Positions 55,245-63,210 of a stretch of DNA of 64,000 nt are shown piece after piece (positions within the stretch are counted from its first letter, which is position 1; each line of letters begins with the position of its first letter). The notes under the pieces were generated by a model. The model ran no database searches, was not told the DNA's origin, and saw only the letters and a program-made list of their open reading frames with translations. This stretch comes from Phycisphaeraceae bacterium (GTDB lineage Bacteria; Planctomycetota; Phycisphaerae; Phycisphaerales; Zrk34), in contig JANQHD010000006.1 in the NCBI GenBank assembly GCA_028282805.1, positions 62,001 through 126,000 of the forward strand, read 5' to 3'. The position numbers and the translations under genes were made by a program.

Positions 55245-55352
55245 TCACGTTCCCGCTACCTTCACCCGCCCTCGGCGGAAGCGGGGCGTGATCGCGGTCC
55301 GTGCGACCGCCTCCTTTATCCCGCCGGGCGTCCAACGCCCGACGGGTTTTTT
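55245..55352 (+). ncRNA. Candidate sigma-54-dependent small RNA 2 (divergent from amt)
   Basis: About 108 nt run from the predicted start to the T6 of a strong terminator, with no credible ORF. Visible structure is as follows: a nested hairpin CCCGCT...AGCGGG with CCGCC/GGCGG inside (about 55252-55274), a hairpin GCGGTC-CGTGC-GACCGC (55294-55310), the single-stranded linker CTCCTTTAT (55311-55319) and the terminator. The nucleotides GCCTCCTTTATC (55309-55320) are complementary to the amt leader GATAGAAGGAGGC with one bulged base, covering the amt ribosome-binding site. I infer base-pairing control of amt or similar mRNAs. The 5' end is predicted only. Confidence 0.55.
55320..55352 (+). terminator. 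Intrinsic terminator of small RNA candidate 2
   Basis: CCCG plus CGGGCGT pair with ACGCCCG plus CGGG around a 3-nt loop with one mismatch. Six Ts follow (55347-55352). Confidence 0.9.
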
Positions 55353-55516
55353 ATACAGGTGTAGGGGTGATTAGCAGTGGCGTGCGCCGGGTCGACGTGG
55401 CATATTCATGGTGATTCGTGCACAACGCGGGCGTTGACCGACGTCTGTGTTGCAACAGCTACCGCCCCGCCTGATCCGCCCCCCGCGATCGCACCACTTG
55501 GAGGTTACATTTCGCG

Positions 55517-57154
55517 ATGCGTTTGAGCTTGATGATTGTTGTGGTTGGTCTGTTCTGCCTGGTGCAAGATGCGCAAGCGCTTCGGCCGGACGGCGCGGGC
55601 AACGCGAACACCTCCGAGTATGCGCTCGGGTCTTACGTGTGGAACATCATCTTCCTCGAAGACGCGGACGAGGGGTACACGGCCAGCCAACTGAGCACGC
55701 GCAAGACCCGGGTCCTCGACGCCGCGGCGTATTGGGTCAACCAGTCCGCCCAGCGGCTGCACCCCGGCGCCCGCCTGTCGATCCAGGTGAACTTCACCAA
55801 CGGGGGCGACCCGGTGATGGTCGACGACGTGCACGACCGGGAGGCGGCGTACGTCGCGGGGTTGAACCACGTGCTCAACGACGGTGGGCCGATCGTCTTC
55901 GAGCCGCCGGCCGACCCGCCGGTCTTCGAACCGGGCGCGGGTGAGCTGGCGTTCGAGCCGGCGGCCGGCGAGCCGATCACGGTCACCAGCGCGTGGTCGG
56001 GTTCTCGGTTGTTGAACAACACGGCGCGCGACGAGTTCGACGCCAACTGGTCGTACACCACGTTCATCCGCCCGTTCAGCGGCCGGGCCTCGGCCTACAT
56101 CGGCGGGCCCTACACCAACGCCTACCTCGACGACGGCAAGTACACCTACGCCCACGAGGCCGGCCACATCTTTGGCGCGAGAGACGAATACCCCGGCGCC
56201 AACCCCTCCACCGACGAGCGGTCGGGCTACCTGTGGACCTACAACACCAACTCGGCGCTGCTGCCCGACGGGTCGAACAACCCCGACTCGCACCCGGCGA
56301 TCATGCGCAACTTCGGCAACTGGACGCTCTCGGAGGGCACGATCAACGCCATCGGCTGGCGCGACACCGACGGCGACACCGTGCCCGATATCCTCGACAC
56401 GTTCCCCACGCTCGACAACAACTGGTCGGCGAACATCGAAGGCCAGGCCGGCGTGTTCACCCTGAGCGGCAGCGGCCACGTCAACGCCCTGCCGAGCCCC
56501 AAGCCCAACGAGGGCGACTACACGGTCAACACCCTCGCCCGTGCGACCTACGCGATCAACGGCGGGCCCGAGGTCGACATCGCCGCGCTCGACGGCGCGT
56601 GGGACGGGTACAACGAGAGCTACGCGCTGGACCTGGACCTCGGCGCGGGCGCATACGAGCTGCGCTTCCGACTGTACAACAGCGTCGACAACTTCAGCGA
56701 AGAGACCTACGACTTTTTGCTCGGGCTGGTCGGCGACTTCAACGAGAACTTCGCCTACGACAGCGGTGACATCGACAAGATCAGCGTCACCCGGTTCGTC
56801 GGCCTCTACAACGAGGCCTACGACCTGAACGAAGACGGCGCGGTCAACGCCGACGATTCCGACATCTGGGTGCGCGACCTGGCGGGCACCGAGTACGGCG
56901 ATATCAATCTCGACCAGACGGTCTCGCTGGTCGACCTGAACTTGCTGGGCGCGAACTTCGGCCAATCGGGCGGCTGGGCCGACGGCGACCTCAACGCCGA
57001 CTACCAGATCACCCTCGCCGACCTCAACCTGCTCGGCAGCCATTTCGGTTTCGACAACACACCGCCCGTCTCGACGCCGGCCGTGCCCGAGCCGGCGGCC
57101 GGGGCACTGCTTGGGCTGGCGGTGTGTGTGTTGATCCGCCGGCGTTGCCGTTGA
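55517..57154 (+). CDS. Secreted metalloprotease-like protein with dockerin-type repeats and PEP-CTERM tail
   Basis: This protein has 545 residues; GGAGG precedes ATG 55517. The signal peptide is MRLSLMIVVVGLFCLVQDAQ. A zinc-peptidase-type motif YAHEAGHIFGARDEY (HExxHxxGxxxE/D-like) lies near residue 215. A beta-rich domain follows (INGGPEVDIAALDGAWDGYN). Calcium-loop repeats of the dockerin type come next (DFNENFAYDSGDIDKI, LNEDGAVNADDSDIWV, DINLDQTVSLVDLNLLGANF, DLNADYQITLADLNLLGSHF). The C-terminus VPEPAAGALLGLAVCVLIRR is a PEP-CTERM sorting signal, implying export and surface processing. The catalytic activity and substrate are unproven. Confidence 0.85.
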   Translation: MRLSLMIVVVGLFCLVQDAQALRPDGAGNANTSEYALGSYVWNIIFLEDADEGYTASQLSTRKTRVLDAAAYWVNQSAQRLHPGARLSIQVNFTNGGDPVMVDDVHDREAAYVAGLNHVLNDGGPIVFEPPADPPVFEPGAGELAFEPAAGEPITVTSAWSGSRLLNNTARDEFDANWSYTTFIRPFSGRASAYIGGPYTNAYLDDGKYTYAHEAGHIFGARDEYPGANPSTDERSGYLWTYNTNSALLPDGSNNPDSHPAIMRNFGNWTLSEGTINAIGWRDTDGDTVPDILDTFPTLDNNWSANIEGQAGVFTLSGSGHVNALPSPKPNEGDYTVNTLARATYAINGGPEVDIAALDGAWDGYNESYALDLDLGAGAYELRFRLYNSVDNFSEETYDFLLGLVGDFNENFAYDSGDIDKISVTRFVGLYNEAYDLNEDGAVNADDSDIWVRDLAGTEYGDINLDQTVSLVDLNLLGANFGQSGGWADGDLNADYQITLADLNLLGSHFGFDNTPPVSTPAVPEPAAGALLGLAVCVLIRRRCR

Positions 57155-57312
57155 CGCCGCTTCACGTCTGTGCCACATACACCTCATCCGCAAACAACGT
57201 GTCAAGCGATCGCAAGTCGTGCTCCGTTTTCGATTAGCGAGCCAAGCTGATCAAACTAAAAAACTGCCCACCCGCCCGGCCTCGCTGCCGCACACGCGAT
57301 CCGTGCCATGGT

Positions 57313-57334
57313 ATTCCTTACAATTGTAAGGAAT
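57313..57334. repeat. Perfect 22-bp AT-rich palindrome
   Basis: ATTCCTTACAATTGTAAGGA plus AT is its own inverse complement, with no spacer. It lies in the 299-bp gap between convergent genes at 57155-57453, where no gene is seen. It could be a protein-binding site. Confidence 0.88.
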
Positions 57335-57453
57335 GCGATGGGGGCTTATGAGCGACAATGACGGCTTGGGGCGAACGGTGTGCGGGGGGTTGTGATAGGG
57401 TTGGGTGAGCGGGCGCGCTGACCGGAAGCGAGCCGCTCCCGTGGCACGCGTGG

Positions 57454-58878
57454 CTATGGGTGGGTTGGCCCGTCGGCGTTGCGCCTGTCTTGGTAGACCT
57501 GGATGGCTTTCACGAGCAGGCCGTCAACCTCCGGGTCGCGGTACGATTTGAGGGCCTTGGCCAGACCGTCGCGGTTGATGGGGTTGGGTTCCGTCTCGAG
57601 CCGACGCAACATGGGCTCGACAAACGACCGGTCCTTCAACCGGTGCACCGCGTTGAGAAACATCGGCAGCACGTGCACGTTGGCCCGCTTCAACTGAGCC
57701 GCGACCAGGCGTTTGGCTCGGTCGGGTTCGCGTTCGACCAGTTCGCTGAGCCAGTCTTCCATCAGGGTCCTGGCCGCGGTGCAATCCCTCGAGTTGATCG
57801 AAAAGCCGCGGCTACTCACGGTCGACGCGTTCTCCAGGCTCTTGATCGTCATGGCGTAGGCCCGCTGCGGGTCGGCCTTGGACAAGCCCGCATAGAGCTC
57901 CGGCGTGATGCGCAGGTGCTGTTCCCACAGCTCCCAACGCATCTCCAGGAAGACGGGCGCTTCGGCACTTTCCAACGCGTTGAAGACGTAATCGATGTGC
58001 TGGCCCCGCCGCGACTTGGCGTGCTTGTAAACCGAATCGAGCAGCTCGGCCGCTTTTTCGCTCTCGTAGCTCGCGATCGCGGCGTACAGCTCGCGGGTCT
58101 GCGTCGTGCAAAGCCCCTCGTCGAAAGTGACCTCGAGCCGACGCTTGAGCAGCGGCATGAAATCGGAATGTGGAAAGTACCGGATCGCGCGGTAGGTCGA
58201 CCAATAGCTGCCGTCACGGCGAAAGCCGAGGATCAACGGCACGTCCTCGGCCTTGCGGAAACGCGCCAACGCAAACAGGGCTTCCCGGTCGTGATCCTTG
58301 ACCACCAGTTCACGGATGCGCGGGTAAAACGCCTCGTCCGGCCCCACACGCCACAGCGCCGTCGCCCTGGCCCGCAACTTGTTCGGCGTGTGGATCAACA
58401 GCCGATCGAGCTCGGCCGACTGCGCCGCGGTCAGCCGGTGCAGCCGTTTTTTCGGGTCGTCCCACGTGGCGGCTTCGATGAAGAAGTCGCCGACGTTGAA
58501 CCGCGTTGCGACGCACACACTCAACTCAACCTCGCCGTTGTCGTCCAGGTGGTTCTTGATGATCGGCATCAGGTCGACCCGCTTGTGGTAGAGCAAGGCC
58601 TTGAAAGCGAAGCAGCGGATCGTGGGCTGGGGGTGCTCGCACAGCGCGATCAGCTCTTGGGCGGTCGCCGTGTCGCGCAGCCGGAAGAACGCATCGCCGG
58701 GCTTGAGGTAATCTTCGGGGTAGCTCCTCGCGTAGGCCCAGAAGCTCGACGTGGCCGCGAGTTCGTCGACGACTTGCATGGTTCCCGACGAGACTTTTTC
58801 CGGGTGGTACTCGGTTTGCCCGAATGCTGCGCCGACGCAGAAAAACACGACCACGGAAATCATTCGCGCGATGTTCAT
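57454..58878 (-). CDS. Secreted HEAT-like helical repeat protein
   Basis: This protein has 474 residues from ATG 58878 (MNIARMISVVVFFCVGAAFG, signal peptide). Repeated helix pairs with HEAT-like spacing are visible (QELIALCEHPQPTIRCFAFK, ALLYHKRVDLMPIIKNHLDD; DREALFALARFRKAEDVPLI; YRDPEVDGLLVKAIQVYQDR). No catalytic motif is seen. HEAT proteins are usually protein-binding scaffolds. A TACCAT box ends 6 nt before the ATG and no Shine-Dalgarno is visible. It is convergent with the metalloprotease gene and follows the terminator of the next gene upstream. Confidence 0.8.
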   Translation of the reverse strand: MNIARMISVVVFFCVGAAFGQTEYHPEKVSSGTMQVVDELAATSSFWAYARSYPEDYLKPGDAFFRLRDTATAQELIALCEHPQPTIRCFAFKALLYHKRVDLMPIIKNHLDDNGEVELSVCVATRFNVGDFFIEAATWDDPKKRLHRLTAAQSAELDRLLIHTPNKLRARATALWRVGPDEAFYPRIRELVVKDHDREALFALARFRKAEDVPLILGFRRDGSYWSTYRAIRYFPHSDFMPLLKRRLEVTFDEGLCTTQTRELYAAIASYESEKAAELLDSVYKHAKSRRGQHIDYVFNALESAEAPVFLEMRWELWEQHLRITPELYAGLSKADPQRAYAMTIKSLENASTVSSRGFSINSRDCTAARTLMEDWLSELVEREPDRAKRLVAAQLKRANVHVLPMFLNAVHRLKDRSFVEPMLRRLETEPNPINRDGLAKALKSYRDPEVDGLLVKAIQVYQDRRNADGPTHP

Positions 58879-58884
58879 CACCGA

Positions 58885-58890
58885 ATGGTA
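58885..58890 (-). promoter_or_regulatory. -10-like box (TACCAT) abutting the 58878 start
   Basis: TACCAT, TCGGTG, then ATG. The same 6-nt arrangement occurs at four other genes in the window. Confidence 0.35.
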
Positions 58891-58937
58891 AACCCGCCAA
58901 CCCGCCCGGCAAAGGAAAACCCGGCCGCCACACATCG

Positions 58938-58960
58938 AAAACCCACGGGCGGCCGTGGGC
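58938..58960 (-). terminator. Terminator of the 58990-59778 gene
   Basis: CCCACGG (58942-58948) pairs with CCGTGGG (58953-58959) around a 4-nt loop, and TTTT follows on the minus strand. It lies about 30 bp beyond the stop codon. Confidence 0.75.
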
Positions 58961-58989
58961 TTTGGCTGGTGCGGGTTTGTCGCGTGGCG

Positions 58990-59778
58990 TTACCCGCCGG
59001 CCGGCTGGGCCTTGGGCTTGTCGAACGACAGCTTGTTCGCGTCGTACGGGCAGAACTTGTACGCGCCGCTCAGCTCGCGCTTGCAGTGCGGGCAGTGCTT
59101 GGGCACGAGCACCGAGTGCAACGGGGTCTTGAACTCGTACCGCGCGCCGACCATGTTCAGCTTGAAGCTCCCCGACTGGCTGGGCGTGACGTGGAGCCGC
59201 CCACCGGCGGCCTCGTTCTCGAACACGTAGAAGTGCATGTTCTGACCCAGCCCGCCGAGCAATTGTGCGAACACCGGCTTCATCGTGTTCAGCAACGAAC
59301 GCACATCGGGGTCGACGTCGACGTCTTTCATCGGCTTGAGCACCTTGCCGGCCGACGTCTTGATGCTCAGGCTCCGCCGGATCATCGGCTCGGGCGTGTA
59401 ACGCGGGTTGCCGAACGGGCTGATCTTGCTGTCCACCACCGCCACGATCAGGTACGGGCGCAATATGCCCGACAGCTCCGCGGCGTACTCGGCGGTGATC
59501 GTGTTGTCCTGGGCGAACGAGGCCTGCCAGAACTCTATCGGCATCCACCAGACCAGCGACAGCTTGTTCGGGTCGGAGACCGATTGCTGCGTGTCGCCGA
59601 TCAGCGCGTCGAGGTCGATCTCCCCGGCGGGCCTCAGCTTGTACTCGATCGCCTGCTTACTCAGCGGGTCGGTGACCACCTTCGACGACGTGGTCTGCGC
59701 CACGGCAACCAAACCGACGCTCAAAAGCACCGCCCCAACCACAGCGGCACGCACGGTGAACCTGCGACCATTGTTCAT
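58990..59778 (-). CDS. Secreted protein of unknown function with C-terminal zinc-ribbon-like Cys cluster
   Basis: This 262-residue protein has a signal peptide (MNNGRRFTVRAAVVGAVLLS). GGGAG lies upstream of ATG 59778. The middle is mixed alpha/beta without a recognised domain (LSLVWWMPIEFWQASFAQDN; LIVAVVDSKISPFGNPRYTP). The C-terminus has CPHCKRELSGAYKFCPYD, a short Cys cluster with CxxC then C. A TTACAAT box further upstream may be the promoter. It is flanked by terminators on both sides, so it is monocistronic. Confidence 0.75.
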   Translation of the reverse strand: MNNGRRFTVRAAVVGAVLLSVGLVAVAQTTSSKVVTDPLSKQAIEYKLRPAGEIDLDALIGDTQQSVSDPNKLSLVWWMPIEFWQASFAQDNTITAEYAAELSGILRPYLIVAVVDSKISPFGNPRYTPEPMIRRSLSIKTSAGKVLKPMKDVDVDPDVRSLLNTMKPVFAQLLGGLGQNMHFYVFENEAAGGRLHVTPSQSGSFKLNMVGARYEFKTPLHSVLVPKHCPHCKRELSGAYKFCPYDANKLSFDKPKAQPAGG

Positions 59779-59850
59779 GACATTGCTCCCAAAATCGGAT
59801 TGCGTGCGACGATTGTAACAGCGTCAAGCAGCGGCGTGAGCGGGTTTCAC

Positions 59851-59880
59851 AAACAAAACCCACGGATGGCCATCCGCGGG
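59851..59880 (-). terminator. Terminator of the Gfo/Idh gene
   Basis: CCCACGGATGG pairs with CCATCCGCGGG (one G-U), followed on the minus strand by TTTTGTTTG. It lies 31 bp past the stop codon. Confidence 0.8.
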
Positions 59881-59910
59881 CTTGGTTGCGGTTGGGTTTA
59901 ATCGGTTTGG

Positions 59911-60969
59911 CTACTCGATCAGGCGGTTGAGGTCGAGGTCTTGCCACTCGTGCCGCTGGATCGACGCGACGACGCGCTCGGCGAGCTCCACCGCGGCCAG
60001 GCCCGCTTCGCCGGCGACCTCGGGGTGTTCCTCGCCACGCACCGCGGCGAGGAAGTTGGTCAGCTCCGCACGCAGCGGCTCCTCGTCGTTGATCGTCAGC
60101 TGCTCGATGTTGACCAGGTTCGTGTAGTCCAGGTCCGACAGGTCCGCGCCGTCGGAGAGCGTGTCGCGCACCTCGAGCAGGGCTTCGATGTTGCCGGTGC
60201 GGTGGATGGCGGTGCCGGATTTGGTGGCGTAGTCGAGGGTGACGTAGCCGGCCTCGGAGAACACGCGCAGCTTGCGCTCGGTCTTCATCGCCAGGCGCGA
60301 CGCGGTGATCTTCGCGACGCAGCCGTCCTCGAACACGATGCGGGCGTCGGCGATGTCCTCGGCCTCGCCCAGCACGCTCACGCCGCACGCGTCGACGGTC
60401 TTGACCGGGCTGCGCGCCATCGACAGCACGATGTCCAGGTCGTGGATCATCATGTCGAACACCACGCCCACGTCGACCGAGCGGAAGGTCATGGGGCTGA
60501 CGCGGTCGCACTCGATGAAGCGGGGGCGGATGTCCCAGTCGGCGATCGCGCGCACGGCGGGGTTGAAACGCTCGGTGTGGCCGACCTGGAGCACGACGCC
60601 GTTGTCCACCGCGTGGGCGACGAGTTGCCGGCCGACTTCGCTGGATTGCGCCAGCGGCTTTTCGACCAGGCACGCGATGCCCCGGCTAAGCAACAGGCGC
60701 GCGACCGGCTCGTGGTAGATCGTCGGCACGGCCACGGTCACGGCCCGCACCGGCTCGACCTCGCCGGCGTCCATCGCCGCCAAAAGGTCCTCGGCCGTGC
60801 GGTAGTCGCGGCAGGAGAACTGGTCGGCCAAATCGCCGGCGCGGTCCTCGTCGGCGTCGACGACGGCCACGAGGTTGGCCTCGGGGATTTCGTGGTAGTT
60901 GCGGGCGTGGTGACGACCCATCCGGCCGACACCGATCACCGCCACGGGCATGGGGGCTGATTCAGGCAT
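59911..60969 (-). CDS. Gfo/Idh/MocA-family NAD(P)-dependent oxidoreductase
   Basis: This protein has 352 residues. The Rossmann N-terminus is VAVIGVGRMGRHHARNYHEI and AVVDADEDRAGDLAD; the family EKP motif is CLVEKPLAQSS. A catalytic-domain segment follows (VLQVGHTERFNPAVRAI) with FDMMIHDLDIVL. GHTERFNPA and the overall length resemble UDP-N-acetylglucosamine 3-dehydrogenase (GnnA-like) proteins of lipid A modification. A general sugar dehydrogenase is the safe call. It stands alone between terminator and repeat. The start could be M1 or the Met at codon 7. Confidence 0.88.
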   Translation of the reverse strand: MPESAPMPVAVIGVGRMGRHHARNYHEIPEANLVAVVDADEDRAGDLADQFSCRDYRTAEDLLAAMDAGEVEPVRAVTVAVPTIYHEPVARLLLSRGIACLVEKPLAQSSEVGRQLVAHAVDNGVVLQVGHTERFNPAVRAIADWDIRPRFIECDRVSPMTFRSVDVGVVFDMMIHDLDIVLSMARSPVKTVDACGVSVLGEAEDIADARIVFEDGCVAKITASRLAMKTERKLRVFSEAGYVTLDYATKSGTAIHRTGNIEALLEVRDTLSDGADLSDLDYTNLVNIEQLTINDEEPLRAELTNFLAAVRGEEHPEVAGEAGLAAVELAERVVASIQRHEWQDLDLNRLIE

Positions 60970-61013
60970 GCGGGCATGGTCGTGCAGGGGCGATGGGGAG
61001 TCAACAGGGGTGG

Positions 61014-61052
61014 GAAATCCGGAATGCGGAAGGCGGAATCCGGAATCGTGGT
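61014..61052. repeat. Iterated-word element (AATCCGGAATGCGGA)
   Basis: The words AATCCGG, AATGCGG, AAGGCGG and AATCCGG repeat in a row between the divergent starts of the oxidoreductase and the 183-residue membrane protein. It is related to the CCGGATT elements at 43545 and 53180. Confidence 0.75.
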
Positions 61053-61108
61053 TCCCGTTGAGGTATCCGGACGGGTAGACTCAGGGTGGCCGCGGAGGTT
61101 GGTGCTGG

Positions 61109-61660
61109 ATGTTAGGTTTCGGGATCAAACACACACGCGATAAGAACGGCAAGCTCGTGACCAGGATCACGCTGCCGCTCCCCCCTCAACGGTATCGGTG
61201 GTATGTGCTGGGGATCTGCACCGCAGGAACGATTGCCTTAGTTCGGGGCCTCATGGCCTATTATCCTTACAAGGCACCTGTACCAGAAACCACATATAGC
61301 CTGTTTTTCCATTTGTATTTTTTGGCATTGCCGATCCTCGTGGTGTTTTATTGGCAAGGTTCGACGCTACGACGATTGGTGGCACTCACCGCAGGCGCAT
61401 CGATCGTGTATTTCTTTGTGATGTTTGGTATCAAAACGGAGTTTCCGTATTTTGCGTTCTCGGAGTATGCAACAGCGGGCTGGTACTTTTGGCAAACGAT
61501 CTTGGTGTACCAAGGGGTTGTTTTCGTTATTCAGTTCATGGTGCTGTTGGGATGCTATTACGGCCTTGGCCACAGCATTGATTGGGGAGAGGACGGCATC
61601 GATCAGAATAAAACCGCCCACACAACAGGTGCGGACGGCGAGGGGGCATCGAAAGAATAG
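61109..61660 (+). CDS. Four-helix membrane protein, unknown function
   Basis: This protein has 183 residues (MLGFGIKHTRDKNGKLVTRI start). Hydrophobic segments are WYVLGICTAGTIALVRGLMA, YSLFFHLYFLALPILVVFYW, LVALTAGASIVYFFVMFGI and FWQTILVYQGVVFVIQFMVL. A short acidic tail follows (IDWGEDGIDQNKTAHTTGAD). Its base composition is visibly lower in GC than its neighbours, with many ATT and TTT codons, which hints at separate ancestry. A GGAGG lies further upstream than usual. It is convergent with the sulfatase gene, 13 bp apart. Confidence 0.78.
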   Translation: MLGFGIKHTRDKNGKLVTRITLPLPPQRYRWYVLGICTAGTIALVRGLMAYYPYKAPVPETTYSLFFHLYFLALPILVVFYWQGSTLRRLVALTAGASIVYFFVMFGIKTEFPYFAFSEYATAGWYFWQTILVYQGVVFVIQFMVLLGCYYGLGHSIDWGEDGIDQNKTAHTTGADGEGASKE

Positions 61661-61673
61661 CGTTGCGTGAGCC

Positions 61674-63191
61674 TTACGGCCGGGTCTTCGACGCGGCTTT
61701 GACCTCTTCGAGCTTGGCGCGGAGTTCGGCGAGCTTCTCGGGGTGCTTGGCGGCGAGGTTGTTGCGTTCGTTGGGGTCGGCCTTCAGGTTGTACAGGTGG
61801 CCGGGGGCTTCGATCTTGGCGCGGGCCCAGGGGCCGAGGTTGTCGCGGACGTTGCCGGGCGGGATGTACTTCCAGTCGCCCATGCGGATGGCGGTCAGGC
61901 CGCCGGCGTTCTGCACGACGTGGTCGCGTCCCTTGTCCGATTCGCCGAGCAGGGCGGGCAGCACGTTGAGGCTGTCGGGCGCATCACCGTCGGCCAGCGC
62001 CTGCCCGGTCAGCGCCGCGAACGTGGCGGTGAAGTCGACCTGGCTGATGATGGCTTCGGATTCGCCGGGCTTGATACGCGCGGGCCAGCGAACGATGAAC
62101 GGCATGCGCGTGCCACCCTCGAACACGGAGTACTTGCCGGCGCGCCACGGGCCGGCGGGCTTGTGCTGGCCGAGGTGGGTGACGGCCTGGTCCTTGTAAC
62201 CGTCGTCGAGCACGGGGCCGTTGTCGCTGGACACCAGCACGAGGGTGTTGTCGGTCAGACCGAGGCGGTCGAGGGTTTTCAGGATTTGGCCGACCTGCCA
62301 GTCGAACTGCACGATCGCGTCGCCGCGTGGGCCCATCTTTGTTTTGCCGACGAAGCGCGGGTGCGGCACGCGCGGCACGTGCACGTCGTGTGTGGCGAAG
62401 AAGAGGAAAAACGGCCGGTCTTTGTTGCGCTCGATGAACTTAACGGCTTGGCCGGCGAACTCGTCGGCCATGTCTTCGTCGACCCACGACGCGGCGACGC
62501 CGCCCTTCTGGTGGCCGATGCGGCTGATGCCGTTGATGATGGTGGCGTTGTGGCCGTGCGACCAGTCCATCTTCAAGGTGTCGCGGTGGCTCTTGCCGGT
62601 GGGCTGACCGGGGAACGGCTTGCGGTAGCTGGTGTACAGCGGGTCGTCGGGGTCGAGGCCCACGACCTTGCCCTGCTCGACGTACACGCACGGCACGCGG
62701 TCGCCGGTGGCGGCCATGATGTACGAGTAGTCGAAGCCGATGTCGCGCGGGCCGGGGCTGATGGGCTTGTTCCAATCGACGTTGCCGGCGCCGAGGCCCA
62801 GGTGCCACTTGCCGACGACGGCGGTCTTGTACCCGGCGTCGCGCAGCACCGACGCGAGCGTGGTGCGGCCGGGTTTGATGATCATCTTCGCGTTGCCCGA
62901 GGCGATGCCCGTGCCCCTCTTCCGCCAGTTGTACTCGCCGGTCAGCAGTGAGTAGCGCGACGGCGTGCACGTCGCGGCCGTGCAATACCCGCCGGTGAAC
63001 TTGATGCCCTCATTGGCCAGCCGGTCGCAGTTGGGTGTGCGCACCGCGGTCGCGCCGTAGCACGACAGGTCGCCGTAGCCGATGTCGTCGGCGTAGATGA
63101 TCACGATGTTGGGCTTCTCGGCGACGGCCGACGGCGCGGCGCAGGCGACAACGAAGCAAGCGAACAGCGGGGCGCAGATCAGTTTGTGCAT
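61674..63191 (-). CDS. Secreted formylglycine-dependent sulfatase
   Basis: This 505-residue protein has a signal peptide (MHKLICAPLFACFVVACAAP). The sulfatase core has NIVIIYADDIGYGDLSCYGA for metal binding, CTPSRYSLLTGEYNWRKRG with the Cys converted to formylglycine, VVGKWHLGLG, and SSDNGPVLDDG with the late metal ligands. It hydrolyses sulfate esters, probably on sulfated polysaccharides. It lies 19 bp downstream of a glycosidase-type gene on the same strand, a typical polysaccharide-degradation pairing in Planctomycetota. No sulfatase-maturing enzyme is in the window. Confidence 0.94.
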   Translation of the reverse strand: MHKLICAPLFACFVVACAAPSAVAEKPNIVIIYADDIGYGDLSCYGATAVRTPNCDRLANEGIKFTGGYCTAATCTPSRYSLLTGEYNWRKRGTGIASGNAKMIIKPGRTTLASVLRDAGYKTAVVGKWHLGLGAGNVDWNKPISPGPRDIGFDYSYIMAATGDRVPCVYVEQGKVVGLDPDDPLYTSYRKPFPGQPTGKSHRDTLKMDWSHGHNATIINGISRIGHQKGGVAASWVDEDMADEFAGQAVKFIERNKDRPFFLFFATHDVHVPRVPHPRFVGKTKMGPRGDAIVQFDWQVGQILKTLDRLGLTDNTLVLVSSDNGPVLDDGYKDQAVTHLGQHKPAGPWRAGKYSVFEGGTRMPFIVRWPARIKPGESEAIISQVDFTATFAALTGQALADGDAPDSLNVLPALLGESDKGRDHVVQNAGGLTAIRMGDWKYIPPGNVRDNLGPWARAKIEAPGHLYNLKADPNERNNLAAKHPEKLAELRAKLEEVKAASKTRP

Positions 63192-63210
63192 GGTCTTTCT
63201 CGAATAGGGA

